A stretch of 7,141 bases of DNA from AC-50 sp035640455 (GTDB taxonomy: Bacteria; Actinomycetota; Thermoleophilia; Gaiellales; Gaiellaceae), in assembly GCA_035640455.1 (NCBI GenBank), contig DASQWB010000088.1, positions 1-7,141 on the forward strand, given 5' to 3'. Both the position numbers and the translations under genes were made by a program. The notes beneath the pieces were generated by a model. It saw only the letters and a list, made by a program, of their open reading frames with translations. It searched no databases and was not told where the DNA came from. Below, one piece after another: positions 1 to 6,191 of this stretch; position 1 is the stretch's first letter; every line of letters starts with the position of its first letter.

Positions 1-365
1 TGGTCGCGGCCAGAGCGCCCGGGGTGGAAGTCGCTCGACTCGAGCACCGCCCCGACGCGGCTGGCCGGGGATTCGAGCTCGCGGTAGCGGCGGCCGAAGA
101 CGAGTGCTTCGCCACCATTCGGACGGGCGAGCCCGAGCAGCAGCCGCAGGGTCGTCGTCTTGCCGGCGCCGTTCGGGCCCAGGAAGCCGGTGACGGTGCC
201 CGGCTCGAGCGCGAAGGTCAGGTCATCGACCGCGACGACGTCGCCGAACCGCTTCGTCAACCCCTGCACGCGCACGACCGGCTGCCGCGGCGGCGCCTCG
301 CTGCACCCCGGACCGCGCCGTGCGGGCGCGTTCGTCTGCGTCTCGATGCCTGCCTCCGGCTGCAT
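1..365 (-). CDS. ABC transporter ATP-binding protein, 5' part only (runs off the left edge)
   Basis: This is the N-terminal 121 residues of an ABC ATPase, which powers transport from the cytoplasmic face of a membrane permease. The nucleotide-binding domain begins near residue 31 (VVRVQGLTKRFGD), and Walker A is GPNGAGKT at residues 63-70. The stretch after it (GAVLESSDFHPGRS, 105-118) falls where the Q-loop normally sits but has Glu where Gln is usual, as in BcrA-like drug/peptide exporters. The signature motif, Walker B and any permease gene lie outside the window. The chosen ATG leaves about 30 low-complexity residues before the domain; GTG at 275 is an alternative, and neither has a strong ribosome site. 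The gene is divergent from a histidine kinase/response regulator pair across a 109-bp gap, the usual layout for a transporter controlled by its neighbouring two-component system. The substrate cannot be told. Confidence 0.9.
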   Translation of the reverse strand, partial: MQPEAGIETQTNAPARRGPGCSEAPPRQPVVRVQGLTKRFGDVVAVDDLTFALEPGTVTGFLGPNGAGKTTTLRLLLGLARPNGGEALVFGRRYRELESPASRVGAVLESSDFHPGRSGRD

Positions 366-410
366 CGGTCCCGATGCTTGCCGCGCCTGGGCGCGTCGGC
401 GTCGGCCGCG

Positions 411-440
411 AGGAGTAATGCGGTTACTCCTGCGGGAGTA
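411..440. promoter_or_regulatory. Candidate operator: three half-sites in two overlapping inverted repeats
   Basis: Three copies of one hexamer alternate in orientation: GGAGTA (412-417), TACTCC (425-430) and GGAGTA (435-440). The first two form a perfect 8-bp inverted repeat (AGGAGTAA at 411-418, TTACTCCT at 424-431) around a 5-bp spacer. The last two form a perfect 6-bp inverted repeat around TGCG. The block ends 34 bp upstream of the kinase GTG and lies 45 bp upstream of the ABC ATPase ATG, so one bound protein could control both directions. The obvious candidate ligand is the dimeric NarL-type regulator encoded at 1620-2285. The repeats are seen directly; their function is inferred. Confidence 0.6.
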
Positions 441-462
441 CGCGTCCGAATCAGAGCGGCGC

Positions 463-468
463 TAGATT
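463..468 (+). promoter_or_regulatory. -10-like hexamer for the kinase operon (possible leaderless start)
   Basis: TAGATT fits the TANNNT pattern of actinobacterial -10 boxes and ends 6 bp before the kinase GTG at 475, so transcription would start at or next to the start codon. No Shine-Dalgarno-like sequence precedes that GTG, which fits a leaderless message. At 17-bp spacing the -35 position is 440-445 (ACGCGT), which is unlike the consensus. It abuts the inverted-repeat block, as expected for an activator-dependent promoter. Confidence 0.4.
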
Positions 469-474
469 CGACGC

Positions 475-1623
475 GTGGGACGCACCTACCTGTTTCTGCT
501 CGACGCGGCCGTTCCGCTCGTCGCGGGCGCGGTCGCGGTCGTCGGCATCCTCGTGCACGGCGATCACGCGACGCGACCGTTTACCCTCGCGCTCGCGCTG
601 GGGACGGCGGCCGTCCTAGCGGCGCGGCGGCGAGCACCCCTCGCCACACTCGCCGTCTCGGGCGGACTCGTGCTCGCGCTGCTCGTCGTCGACCACACCG
701 CCGGGGCGGCCGCTATGTTTGCGCCGGCCGTTGCGCTCTACTCGGTCGCGCTGACCCGCGGTCGCATGCAGCAACTTGTCGCCGCGGCTGCCGCGGTCGC
801 GGCGGTCATTGCCAGCGACATCTTCCTCGGCGGCGGCGCCTTCAGGTTTGCGACCCTCGGCCACGCCGCACTCGTGGCCGTGCCGCTGCTCGCCGCGGAG
901 GCGGTCCGCAACCGCCGCTCCTACATCACGCTGTTGCTCGAGCGGCTCGAGCTGGCCGAGCGTGCGCGCGAAGAGGAGGCGCAGCGGCGGGTCGAGCACG
1001 AGCGGCTGCGGATCTCGCGCGACCTGCACGACTCGGTCGCGCACTCGCTGACCACGATCAACGTCCAGGCAGGGGTGGCGGCTCACCTGCTCCGCCGCGA
1101 CACAGGCGACGCGCGAGCCGCGCGCGCGCTCGAGACGATCGAGTCGGCAAGCCACGAGGCGCTCGACGAGCTGCGCGCGGTCGTCGGCGTCCTCCGCGAA
1201 CAGAACGGCGAGCACGCGCCGCTCGATCCCGCACCCACGCTCGATGCCGTCGACGAGCTCGTCGAACAGGCGCGGACGCTCGGCCTCGATGTCAGTCTCG
1301 ACATTCGCGGCCGGCGGCCGGCACGGCTGTCCGAGGCGGTGCAGCTGGCCGCATTCAGGATCGTGCAGGAGTCGCTGACCAACGCACGCAGGCATGCGGC
1401 CGGCACAGCCGCCTACGTCGGACTGCGCTACGAGGCCGACCGACTGCTGATCACGATCGAAAACGGCGCCGGCGCGACGAGCAACGGCACAAAGAGCGGC
1501 GTCGGCGTCGGCATCATCGGCATGCACGAACGCGCGGCGGCCGTGGGCGGCGCTCTGCAAGCGACCGCGTTCCCGGACGGGTTCCGCGTCTCCGCAGAGC
1601 TTCCCTACCGGCGGGCCGAGTGA
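475..1623 (+). CDS. Membrane sensor histidine kinase, HisKA_3 (NarL-partner) class
   Basis: A 382-residue sensor kinase that should autophosphorylate and pass phosphate to the regulator encoded just downstream. The N-terminal ~145 residues hold about five or six hydrophobic segments (about 8-28, 36-50, 56-72, 79-94, 101-118 and 124-143) with very short loops, so no extracellular sensor domain is visible; sensing probably happens within or near the membrane. A charged helix (about 150-182) leads to the H-box SRDLHDSVAHSL, with phospho-acceptor His185. The ATPase domain has an N-box FRIVQESLTNARRHA (Asn303) and a G-box GVGVGIIGMHERAAAVGG (342 onward). The family is typical of kinases paired with NarL/LuxR regulators beside ABC transporters. 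The GTG start is supported by the -10-like element just upstream; there is no Shine-Dalgarno. The signal is unknown. Confidence 0.93.
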   Translation: MGRTYLFLLDAAVPLVAGAVAVVGILVHGDHATRPFTLALALGTAAVLAARRRAPLATLAVSGGLVLALLVVDHTAGAAAMFAPAVALYSVALTRGRMQQLVAAAAAVAAVIASDIFLGGGAFRFATLGHAALVAVPLLAAEAVRNRRSYITLLLERLELAERAREEEAQRRVEHERLRISRDLHDSVAHSLTTINVQAGVAAHLLRRDTGDARAARALETIESASHEALDELRAVVGVLREQNGEHAPLDPAPTLDAVDELVEQARTLGLDVSLDIRGRRPARLSEAVQLAAFRIVQESLTNARRHAAGTAAYVGLRYEADRLLITIENGAGATSNGTKSGVGVGIIGMHERAAAVGGALQATAFPDGFRVSAELPYRRAE

Positions 1624-2285
1624 TTCGCGTCCTGGTCGCCGACGACCAGGCGGCGGTTCGAGGCGGCTTCGCCGCGCTGATCGCCTCCGACGACGAGATG
1701 GAGGTGGCCGGCGAAGCGACCAACGGCCGCGAGGCCGTCGACCTCGCCCGCACGACCTTCCCGCGCGTCGTCCTGATGGACATCCGCATGCCCGTGCTGG
1801 ACGGGCTCGAGGCGACCCGGCTGATCTGCTCCGATCCGACGCTCGAAGGGACGCGCGTGCTCGTGCTGACGACGTTCGACCTTGACGAGTATGTGTACGA
1901 GGCCCTGCGCGCGGGCGCGAGCGGCTTCGTGCTGAAGGACGCTGGCCCGAGCGAGCTGCTGAACGCGATTCGCGTCGTCGCCGCTGGTGACGCGCTGATC
2001 GCGCCTTCGATTACGAAGCGGCTGATCGCCGAGTTCGCCGCGCGCCGTGACACCGACGCATCGCCCGCCGCCGTCGCCGAGCTGACGGAGCGCGAGCGCG
2101 AAATCCTCCGGCTCGTCGCACGCGGCCTCACCAACGCCGAGATCGCCGAGCGGCTCGTGATCAGCCCCCTTACGACGAAGACCCACGTCAGCCGCATCCT
2201 GCGCAAGCTCGCCTGCCGCGACCGCGCCCAACTCGTCACCCTCGCCTATGAGAGCGGCCTCGTCATCCCTGGCGACCAGCCCTAA
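1620..2285 (+). CDS. NarL/LuxR-family response regulator
   Basis: A 221-residue DNA-binding response regulator and partner of the kinase upstream. The receiver domain (about 1-120) has the acidic pair Asp8/Asp9, phospho-acceptor Asp54 in MDIRMPVLDG, a Thr at about 84 and Lys106 in FVLKDA. A variable linker leads to a GerE-type helix-turn-helix (about 155-216) with LTEREREILRLVARGLTNAE, followed by the TKTHVSRILRKL recognition region. The GTG start overlaps the kinase TGA (GTGA, 4 nt), indicating translational coupling. The reading frame stays open far upstream, but that part is antisense or out of frame to the ATPase and kinase and is not coding. Its likely targets are the inverted repeats at 411-440, controlling its own operon and the divergent ABC gene; that is inferred from layout. 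Confidence 0.95.
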   Translation: MIRVLVADDQAAVRGGFAALIASDDEMEVAGEATNGREAVDLARTTFPRVVLMDIRMPVLDGLEATRLICSDPTLEGTRVLVLTTFDLDEYVYEALRAGASGFVLKDAGPSELLNAIRVVAAGDALIAPSITKRLIAEFAARRDTDASPAAVAELTEREREILRLVARGLTNAEIAERLVISPLTTKTHVSRILRKLACRDRAQLVTLAYESGLVIPGDQP

Positions 2286-2290
2286 GCGAT

Positions 2291-2298
2291 GAGAGGAG
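2291..2298 (+). promoter_or_regulatory. Ribosome binding site of the Cys-rich protein gene
   Basis: GAGAGGAG lies 6 nt before the ATG at 2305 and is the strongest Shine-Dalgarno on the plus strand here. It fixes the start of the small gene and argues that this short ORF is really translated, from the same message as the two-component genes that end at 2285. Confidence 0.75.
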
Positions 2299-2304
2299 CC
2301 GACA

Positions 2305-2544
2305 ATGCACCACGTAACCGCTCCTGGAAACACACCAACCGCGAACGACGCGTTGGCCAGCGGCATCCAGCAATGCGCCATCTGCGCCCTGAGCTGTACC
2401 TCCTGCGCCGACGCCTGCCTCGCAGAGAGTGCCGAGGAGTGCGAGCGGCACGCCGACCACGACGACCACTGCCGCGTCTGCGCCGAGGCCTGCCGCCGTT
2501 GCGAACAGGCGTGCGAGGAGCTACGCGCCTCGCCCGTCAGCTAG
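2305..2544 (+). CDS. Small Cys-rich protein, shortened DUF326/Csp-like putative copper-binding protein
   Basis: A 79-residue protein with 11 cysteines (24, 27, 31, 34, 38, 46, 56, 59, 63, 66, 70) and histidines at 2, 3, 49, 52 and 55. The cysteines fall in two helix-like blocks of the pattern CxxCxxxCxxCxxxC, residues 24-38 and 56-70. This is the hallmark of DUF326 (PF03860) proteins, whose Csp members are four-helix bundles that store Cu(I) through Cys thiolates. The second block (HDDHCRVCAEACRRCEQAC) matches the C-terminal helix of that family well. The protein is short: members I know are about 105-135 residues, and the middle cysteine helices appear to be missing. It could work as a dimer of hairpins or be a deleted derivative. 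No signal peptide is visible, so it is probably cytosolic. It sits 19 nt behind the response regulator with a strong ribosome site, so it is likely in that operon. Metal identity is inferred from the family. Confidence 0.82.
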   Translation: MHHVTAPGNTPTANDALASGIQQCAICALSCTSCADACLAESAEECERHADHDDHCRVCAEACRRCEQACEELRASPVS

Positions 2545-2708
2545 CGCCACACCCGCGACGGTCGCGAATCACTCGCCGTTGTAGCCCCAGCGCTGATGGG
2601 TTTATCCAGGCGCCGAGTGGCCCGCGACGAAGCAAACTCCTGCGTCCGGACCGTCCGCGGCGTCTACCATCGCCGTCGATTTGACCGCCCATCTCGTGCC
2701 GCTGCTCT
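2545..2708. other. Convergent intergenic region, no clear terminator
   Basis: 164 bp lie between the converging Cys-rich gene and the ferric-reductase-like gene. I see only a very tight inverted repeat (CGCGAC-G-GTCGCG, about 2555-2567) and no hairpin followed by a T-run on either strand. Termination here may be Rho-dependent or overlapping; no convincing gene is visible. Confidence 0.5.
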
Positions 2709-3752
2709 TCACGCATACCTGCGCCGATACAAGCCAACTCCCAATGCCTGTCCCACGAAGACGGCAACGACGCTGAGGAGGAGAAGCAGCGTGTAGGGAG
2801 AGTCGCTTCGAACGAGCGCGCCGTAGAAGAAGGCGTGCAGGACCACCAGCGCGAAGAGAACGTAGTTCAGGCGCTGGAGTCGCTTCCACTTCCTCGCCTT
2901 GAGCTTCCGCAGGGCGGCGTTGCTGGAGAGAGCGAGGAGGCCTGCAACGATCACCGTCGCTGCGAGTCCGGTCCAGTTCGCGAGGCCGAAGCTATCGGTC
3001 AAGGGGCTGCCGTCAGAGGAGACGAAGTAGCGGACGAAGTTCGAGAGCTTCTGATGCACCTGAACGCCATAGAAGACGTGGACGAAGCTGAAGACGGCCG
3101 TCCAGACACCGACGTCGCGGCGTAGATAGCTCGAGACCGGATTCCGTCTCCGCAGCAGGAGGTTGGCCGGCCCGATCAGAAGCGTGAGGACGAGCAAGCC
3201 GGTCGCGAGGTAGCCCGTGGCGACCGTGAAACGCCGGACGCCCAGGCCGAGAAAGGCTTCGCCCGGCATGCCGGTCGAGCCCGACATCCGGCCTCCCCGA
3301 CCGCCCATCGATCCACCTTGGCCACCAGTGTGGCCGCCCATCGAGCCGCCCCGACCGCTCTCGTGATCCGAGCCCTGGCCGCCGCCATGTCCCATCGATC
3401 CGCTTCCGCCGGCGCCGTGCCCGCTCGCTTCGCCCTGGCGCCGGCCGTGACGCATGGCGCCGCTTCGGCCATCCCCCACGCGCATCCGGCCGCGATCCGC
3501 GCGCTCCTTGGGGAAGGCACCCGACGTGAGGTCGGCGTGCCGGTAGCGGTTGGCGTCGAAGCGCGGAACCGCCATAAACAGCACAAGCACCACGGCGGCC
3601 GCGACCGCGAGTGGCACATGGTGGCGGACGAGGCGGCCACGCCAATCGCCGCTCCCGGGTTGCCGCTGCTTCGAAGATCGTCCCGCTGCTTCCATGGCTT
3701 CGGTGCGTTCGTCCCCAGATGCGCGTCCACACGCGTCGACCGCGACTCGCAT
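2709..3752 (-). CDS. Ferric-reductase-like (MsrQ/YedZ-type) haem membrane protein with Gly/Met/His-rich segment
   Basis: A 347-residue membrane protein. Residues about 170-342 form a ferric-reductase-like transmembrane domain: helices near 175-199, 214-232, 260-277, 295-313 and 320-342. Landmarks resemble MsrQ: RRDVGVWTAVFSFVHVFYG (His225) and SSNAALRKL...RLQRLNYVLFALVVLHAF (His306), the likely haem ligands; His233 is another candidate. Such domains carry electrons across the membrane. Unusually, a further helix (about 46-63) precedes it, joined by a segment (about 84-166) with 24 Gly in residues 111-160, plus Met 90, 100, 120, 138, 149, 156, 162 and His 102, 112, 122, 130, 141. By the positive-inside rule (RRR at 201-203, RKLKARKWKR, YRRR cytoplasmic) this segment faces outward. 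No flavin or NAD domain is present and no MsrP gene is seen, so the electron donor and acceptor are unknown. It lies 105 bp behind the OmpR-type kinase and may share its operon. The start is uncertain: no good ribosome site precedes ATG 3752 or the ATG at 3695. Confidence 0.85.
   Translation of the reverse strand: MRVAVDACGRASGDERTEAMEAAGRSSKQRQPGSGDWRGRLVRHHVPLAVAAAVVLVLFMAVPRFDANRYRHADLTSGAFPKERADRGRMRVGDGRSGAMRHGRRQGEASGHGAGGSGSMGHGGGQGSDHESGRGGSMGGHTGGQGGSMGGRGGRMSGSTGMPGEAFLGLGVRRFTVATGYLATGLLVLTLLIGPANLLLRRRNPVSSYLRRDVGVWTAVFSFVHVFYGVQVHQKLSNFVRYFVSSDGSPLTDSFGLANWTGLAATVIVAGLLALSSNAALRKLKARKWKRLQRLNYVLFALVVLHAFFYGALVRSDSPYTLLLLLSVVAVFVGQALGVGLYRRRYA
3304..3401 (-). repeat. Three short in-frame repeats encoding SMGG/SMGH units
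   Basis: Near-identical 11-mers occur at 3304-3314, 3337-3347 and 3391-3401 (plus strand CCCATCGATCC, CCCATCGAGCC, CCCATCGATCC), 33 and 54 bp apart, both multiples of three. They encode the GSM-G(G/H) units of the Gly/Met/His-rich segment of the ferric-reductase-like protein. A perfect GGCCAC/GTGGCC inverted repeat (3320-3335) lies between the first two. Expansion of a metal- or spacer-like repeat within the gene is the likely origin. Confidence 0.6.
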
Positions 3753-3857
3753 CTCTGAATCTGCCGCTCGTCCCTGGACGGAAGCTGGACGCGAGCTTGA
3801 ACGGGACCATCGGTGGCCAGCCGCAACGAAGCCCGCGGTTGTGAGGTCCGCGCGCCT
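3753..3857. other. Gap between kinase and ferric-reductase-like gene
   Basis: 105 bp separate the kinase stop from the ferric-reductase-like start on the minus strand. There is no clear hairpin with T-run and no convincing -35/-10 pair, so the two genes may be co-transcribed. The gap is long enough to hold a weak internal promoter. Confidence 0.4.
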
Positions 3858-5285
3858 TCAGCCGGACGCCGGGGCCGCCTTCGAGTGGCGATCTCTGTCG
3901 TGTGCCGCCGACGATTGCGGAAGGGTGACGCGAAAGACGGCGCCGCCGCCCGGCCGTGCGAAGTAGCCGACGACGCCGCCGTGGGCCTCCACAACCGAGC
4001 GGACGATCGACAGGCCGAGACCGACGCCGCCCCGGCTACGCGTCCGCGACCGGTCCGTGCGGTAGAAGCGCTCGAAGATCCTGTCTGCCTCTTCGGCCGG
4101 GACGCCGGCACCCTCGTCAGCGACCTCGAGCACGACCTGCCTGTCCTCAGTCCCAACGCGAACGTCGATGGGCGTGCCGGACGGCGTATGCACGCGCGCG
4201 TTGGTGAGCAGGTTGTCGACGACTTGGCGCAGGCGCGACTCGGCCCCAAGCACGACCAGCGGGCCCTGCGAGTCGACCTTGAGTGGCCGCCCTGGATCTG
4301 CCGCGCGCGCCGCATCGACCGCGGCGTCGACGACCGCTGCGAGCTCGACGGGCTGCTGTTCGAGTGGCTGTCCTTGATCAAGGTGGGCGAGCAGAAGGAG
4401 CTCCTCGACCAGCTCGCCCATCCGCTCCCCTTCCTGCTCGATCCGGCGCATCACGTTGGCCAGGTCGGACGGCCTGCCGCTCGCGCCGCGGCGGAACAGT
4501 TCGGCAAAGCCGCGGATGGAGGTCACCGGCGTCCTCAGCTCGTGCGAGGCGTCGGCGACAAACCGCCGCAGCCGCTCCTCGGCGGCCACTCGGTCATCGA
4601 ATGCGCGCTCGATCTCGGCCAGCATCGCGTTCAGCGCCGCGCCGAGCTGGCCGACCTCGGTCCGCGGGTCGTCCGGCTCGACGCGCTGCGAGAGGTCGCC
4701 GGCCGCGATCGCTCGCGACTTCCGCGCCATCCGCTCGAGGGGGCTCAGCTCGCGCCGCGTAAGCCAGTAGGCCGCGGCGCCAATCGCCGTCAGCACGAGC
4801 CCACTGACGAGGCCCTCGATCAGCAGCAGCCGATGCTGCGTGGCCCGCACCTCGGTGAGCGGCATCGCTACGACAATCGCCTCTTGATTGCCGAGCGTCT
4901 TGGCGAGCAGGCGATACTCCGTCGGCCCGCTCGCCGCGCGCACTGTCGCGAGCCTCGGCTCCGGCGAGCGGATCAACGCCCCCGGGACTCGGGCCCGCGG
5001 AGCCCGTTCGCCGGAGTCGAAGCGGACCTCGCGCTGCACCCGGCCTTCCCCATCGAGCAGCGCGGCGTAGCTGCCGTCCGGAAGCGATAGACCGTGCTCG
5101 CCGCTATGCAGCGGCGCCGCGCGCGTCAGCCGTGCCTCCGCAGCCCCCGTCGCACCTCGAAGCTGATCGTCGATCCGGCCGGTCAGAAACGAGCTCAGGA
5201 ACTGATAGGTCGCGAAGTTGGCCACGCCCAGACCGACAACGAAGAGGGCGACGGTGACGATGAGAATGCGTCTGCGGAGCGGCAC
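3858..5285 (-). CDS. Sensor histidine kinase, HAMP/HisKA class (OmpR-partner)
   Basis: A 475-residue transmembrane kinase that should phosphorylate the OmpR-type regulator encoded just upstream. Its layout is: helix 1 (about 8-30); extracytoplasmic sensor region (about 31-150) without cysteines but with an HSGEH cluster at 60-64; helix 2 (about 153-175); HAMP (about 176-228) with LSPLERM; HisKA H-box FVADASHELRTPVTSIRG with phospho-acceptor His248. The ATPase domain has an N-box RQVVDNLLTNARVHTP (Asn358, Asn362), G1 DEGAGV (390-395), F-box IFERFYR (403-409) and G2 GGVGLGLSIV (419-428). All catalytic motifs are intact. The tail after about 458 is polar and probably disordered. The start is GTG, supported by GAGGTG 4 nt upstream that overlaps the regulator's stop region. 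The signal is unknown; a metal or envelope signal is possible given the next gene but not shown. Confidence 0.95.
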   Translation of the reverse strand: MPLRRRILIVTVALFVVGLGVANFATYQFLSSFLTGRIDDQLRGATGAAEARLTRAAPLHSGEHGLSLPDGSYAALLDGEGRVQREVRFDSGERAPRARVPGALIRSPEPRLATVRAASGPTEYRLLAKTLGNQEAIVVAMPLTEVRATQHRLLLIEGLVSGLVLTAIGAAAYWLTRRELSPLERMARKSRAIAAGDLSQRVEPDDPRTEVGQLGAALNAMLAEIERAFDDRVAAEERLRRFVADASHELRTPVTSIRGFAELFRRGASGRPSDLANVMRRIEQEGERMGELVEELLLLAHLDQGQPLEQQPVELAAVVDAAVDAARAADPGRPLKVDSQGPLVVLGAESRLRQVVDNLLTNARVHTPSGTPIDVRVGTEDRQVVLEVADEGAGVPAEEADRIFERFYRTDRSRTRSRGGVGLGLSIVRSVVEAHGGVVGYFARPGGGAVFRVTLPQSSAAHDRDRHSKAAPASG

Positions 5286-5288
5286 GGC

Positions 5289-6026
5289 TCACCTCGGGAG
5301 TCGCAGGCTGTAGCCGACGCCACGCACGGTGTGGATCAGCCGCGGCTCCTTGAAGTCCACCTTCTTGCGCAGGTGGCTGATGTAGCTCTCGACGATGCGG
5401 AGGTCGCCGCCGAAGTCGTAGCGCCAGACGTGGTCGACGATCTGCGCCTTCGAGACCACCCGCCGCGCGTTCAAGAGCAGATAGCGGAGCAGGTTGAACT
5501 CCGTCGGCGAGAGCTCGATCGGCTCCTCGCCGCGCCACACCTCGTGCGTATCCTCGTCCATCTCCAGGTCCGCGAACTGGAGCCGCGCTGCCTCCTCCGT
5601 TCGGCCGCTTCGGCGCAGGACCGCATGCACCCTCGCAACGAGCTCCTCGAGACTGAACGGCTTCGTCACATAGTCGTCGGCGCCCATCGTCAGCCCGTGC
5701 ACCTTTGCCTCCGTCTCGCCGCGCGCCGTCAAGAAGAGGATCGGCACCCGCAGCCGGTCCGCCGCCAGCCGGCGCTGCACTTCGAACCCATCGAGATCGG
5801 GCAGCATCACGTCGAGCACGATCAGGTGCGGCCGAAACGACGTGGCCGCGGCCAACGCCCCGCGACCGCTGGCCGCAATCTCCACGTGCAAGCCCTCATA
5901 GCGCAGCGCCGTCCCGACCAGGTCGGTGATGCTTTCCTCATCGTCGACCACGAGCACACGCGGTCGTCGCTCTTCGCCGAGACTGACCTCAGGCTGAATG
6001 TTCCGCCTCAGGCCGCTGCTCGGCAT
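5289..6026 (-). CDS. OmpR/PhoB-family response regulator
   Basis: A 245-residue transcription regulator, first gene of the leftward two-component pair. The receiver domain (about 22-137) has VLVVDDEES with Asp28/Asp29, phospho-acceptor Asp72 in VLDVMLPDLDG, Thr100 in LFLTARG and Lys122 in YVTKPFS. The winged-helix DNA-binding domain (about 148-243) includes LSPTEFNLLRYLLLNARRVV, the recognition-helix region VESYISHLRKKV, and the closing IHTVRGVGYSLR hairpin. Length and motifs are typical of the family. The start is a choice: ATG 6026 has GGTGGG about 4 nt upstream; GTG 6035 has GAGGTG 5 nt upstream; TTG 6038 is less likely. All three leave a ~20-residue N-terminal extension outside the receiver. 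Only 3 bp separate it from the kinase gene. Probable targets are its own operon and possibly the ferric-reductase-like gene, by layout only. Confidence 0.95.
   Translation of the reverse strand: MPSSGLRRNIQPEVSLGEERRPRVLVVDDEESITDLVGTALRYEGLHVEIAASGRGALAAATSFRPHLIVLDVMLPDLDGFEVQRRLAADRLRVPILFLTARGETEAKVHGLTMGADDYVTKPFSLEELVARVHAVLRRSGRTEEAARLQFADLEMDEDTHEVWRGEEPIELSPTEFNLLRYLLLNARRVVSKAQIVDHVWRYDFGGDLRIVESYISHLRKKVDFKEPRLIHTVRGVGYSLRLPR
5290..5295 (-). promoter_or_regulatory. Ribosome binding site deciding the kinase GTG start
   Basis: GAGGTG on the minus strand ends 4 nt before the GTG at 5285 and shares bases with the regulator's TGA stop (5289-5291). Ribosomes finishing the regulator would sit on the kinase start, so the two are probably translationally coupled. 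Confidence 0.75.
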
Positions 6027-6191
6027 GTGTCCCACCAAAGCACCTCAACCTGAAAGAAAGCTGACGATTTCCTGGCAGCCCGCCGGTTCCAAAACGTTCG
6101 ACGTCCTCGCTCAAGGCTGTGCGCTCGGCTCGGCTGGAACAGAAAACGCGGCGGTTTCTAATAGACCTCAGCCGCGCACATCCGCAGGCGT
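6027..6191 (-). promoter_or_regulatory. Upstream region of the OmpR-type two-component operon
   Basis: 165 bp between the stop of the reductase-like gene and the regulator start should carry the operon promoter. It is visibly more A/T-rich than its flanks (e.g. AAAACG runs near 6110 and 6141). On the minus strand a -10-like TATTAG occurs near 6158-6163, without a recognisable -35. An imperfect inverted repeat, GAAACCGC/GCGTTTTC (minus strand, about 6141-6157), might be an operator or weak terminator. None of these is decisive. Confidence 0.35.

Noticed and set aside
24..1619. A long plus-strand reading frame continuing upstream of the NarL-type regulator (apparent 753-residue protein)
   Set aside because: The upstream part is antisense to the ABC ATPase and out of frame within the kinase gene. 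It is Arg/Ala-rich with no domain features; the regulator proper starts at GTG 1620.
2555..2567. CGCGAC-G-GTCGCG as a transcription terminator
   Set aside because: The loop would be too small for the full stem and no T-run follows on either strand.
2709..3752. Calling the ferric-reductase-like protein MsrQ
   Set aside because: The haem domain is similar, but no MsrP gene is visible and the N-terminal helix plus Met/His/Gly segment is not part of typical MsrQ, so a symbol would over-claim.
3176..4381. A 401-residue minus-strand frame spanning the kinase end and the ferric-reductase-like gene
   Set aside because: It is out of frame with both well-supported genes and is Arg/Ser/Ala-rich without domains.
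3813..6053. Long plus-strand open frames at 3813-5090 and 5094-6053
   Set aside because: They are antisense to the intact OmpR-class kinase and regulator, whose catalytic motifs are all present. The plus-strand translations are rich in Arg, Ala, Asp and Gln with no recognisable fold, as expected of shadows in GC-rich DNA.
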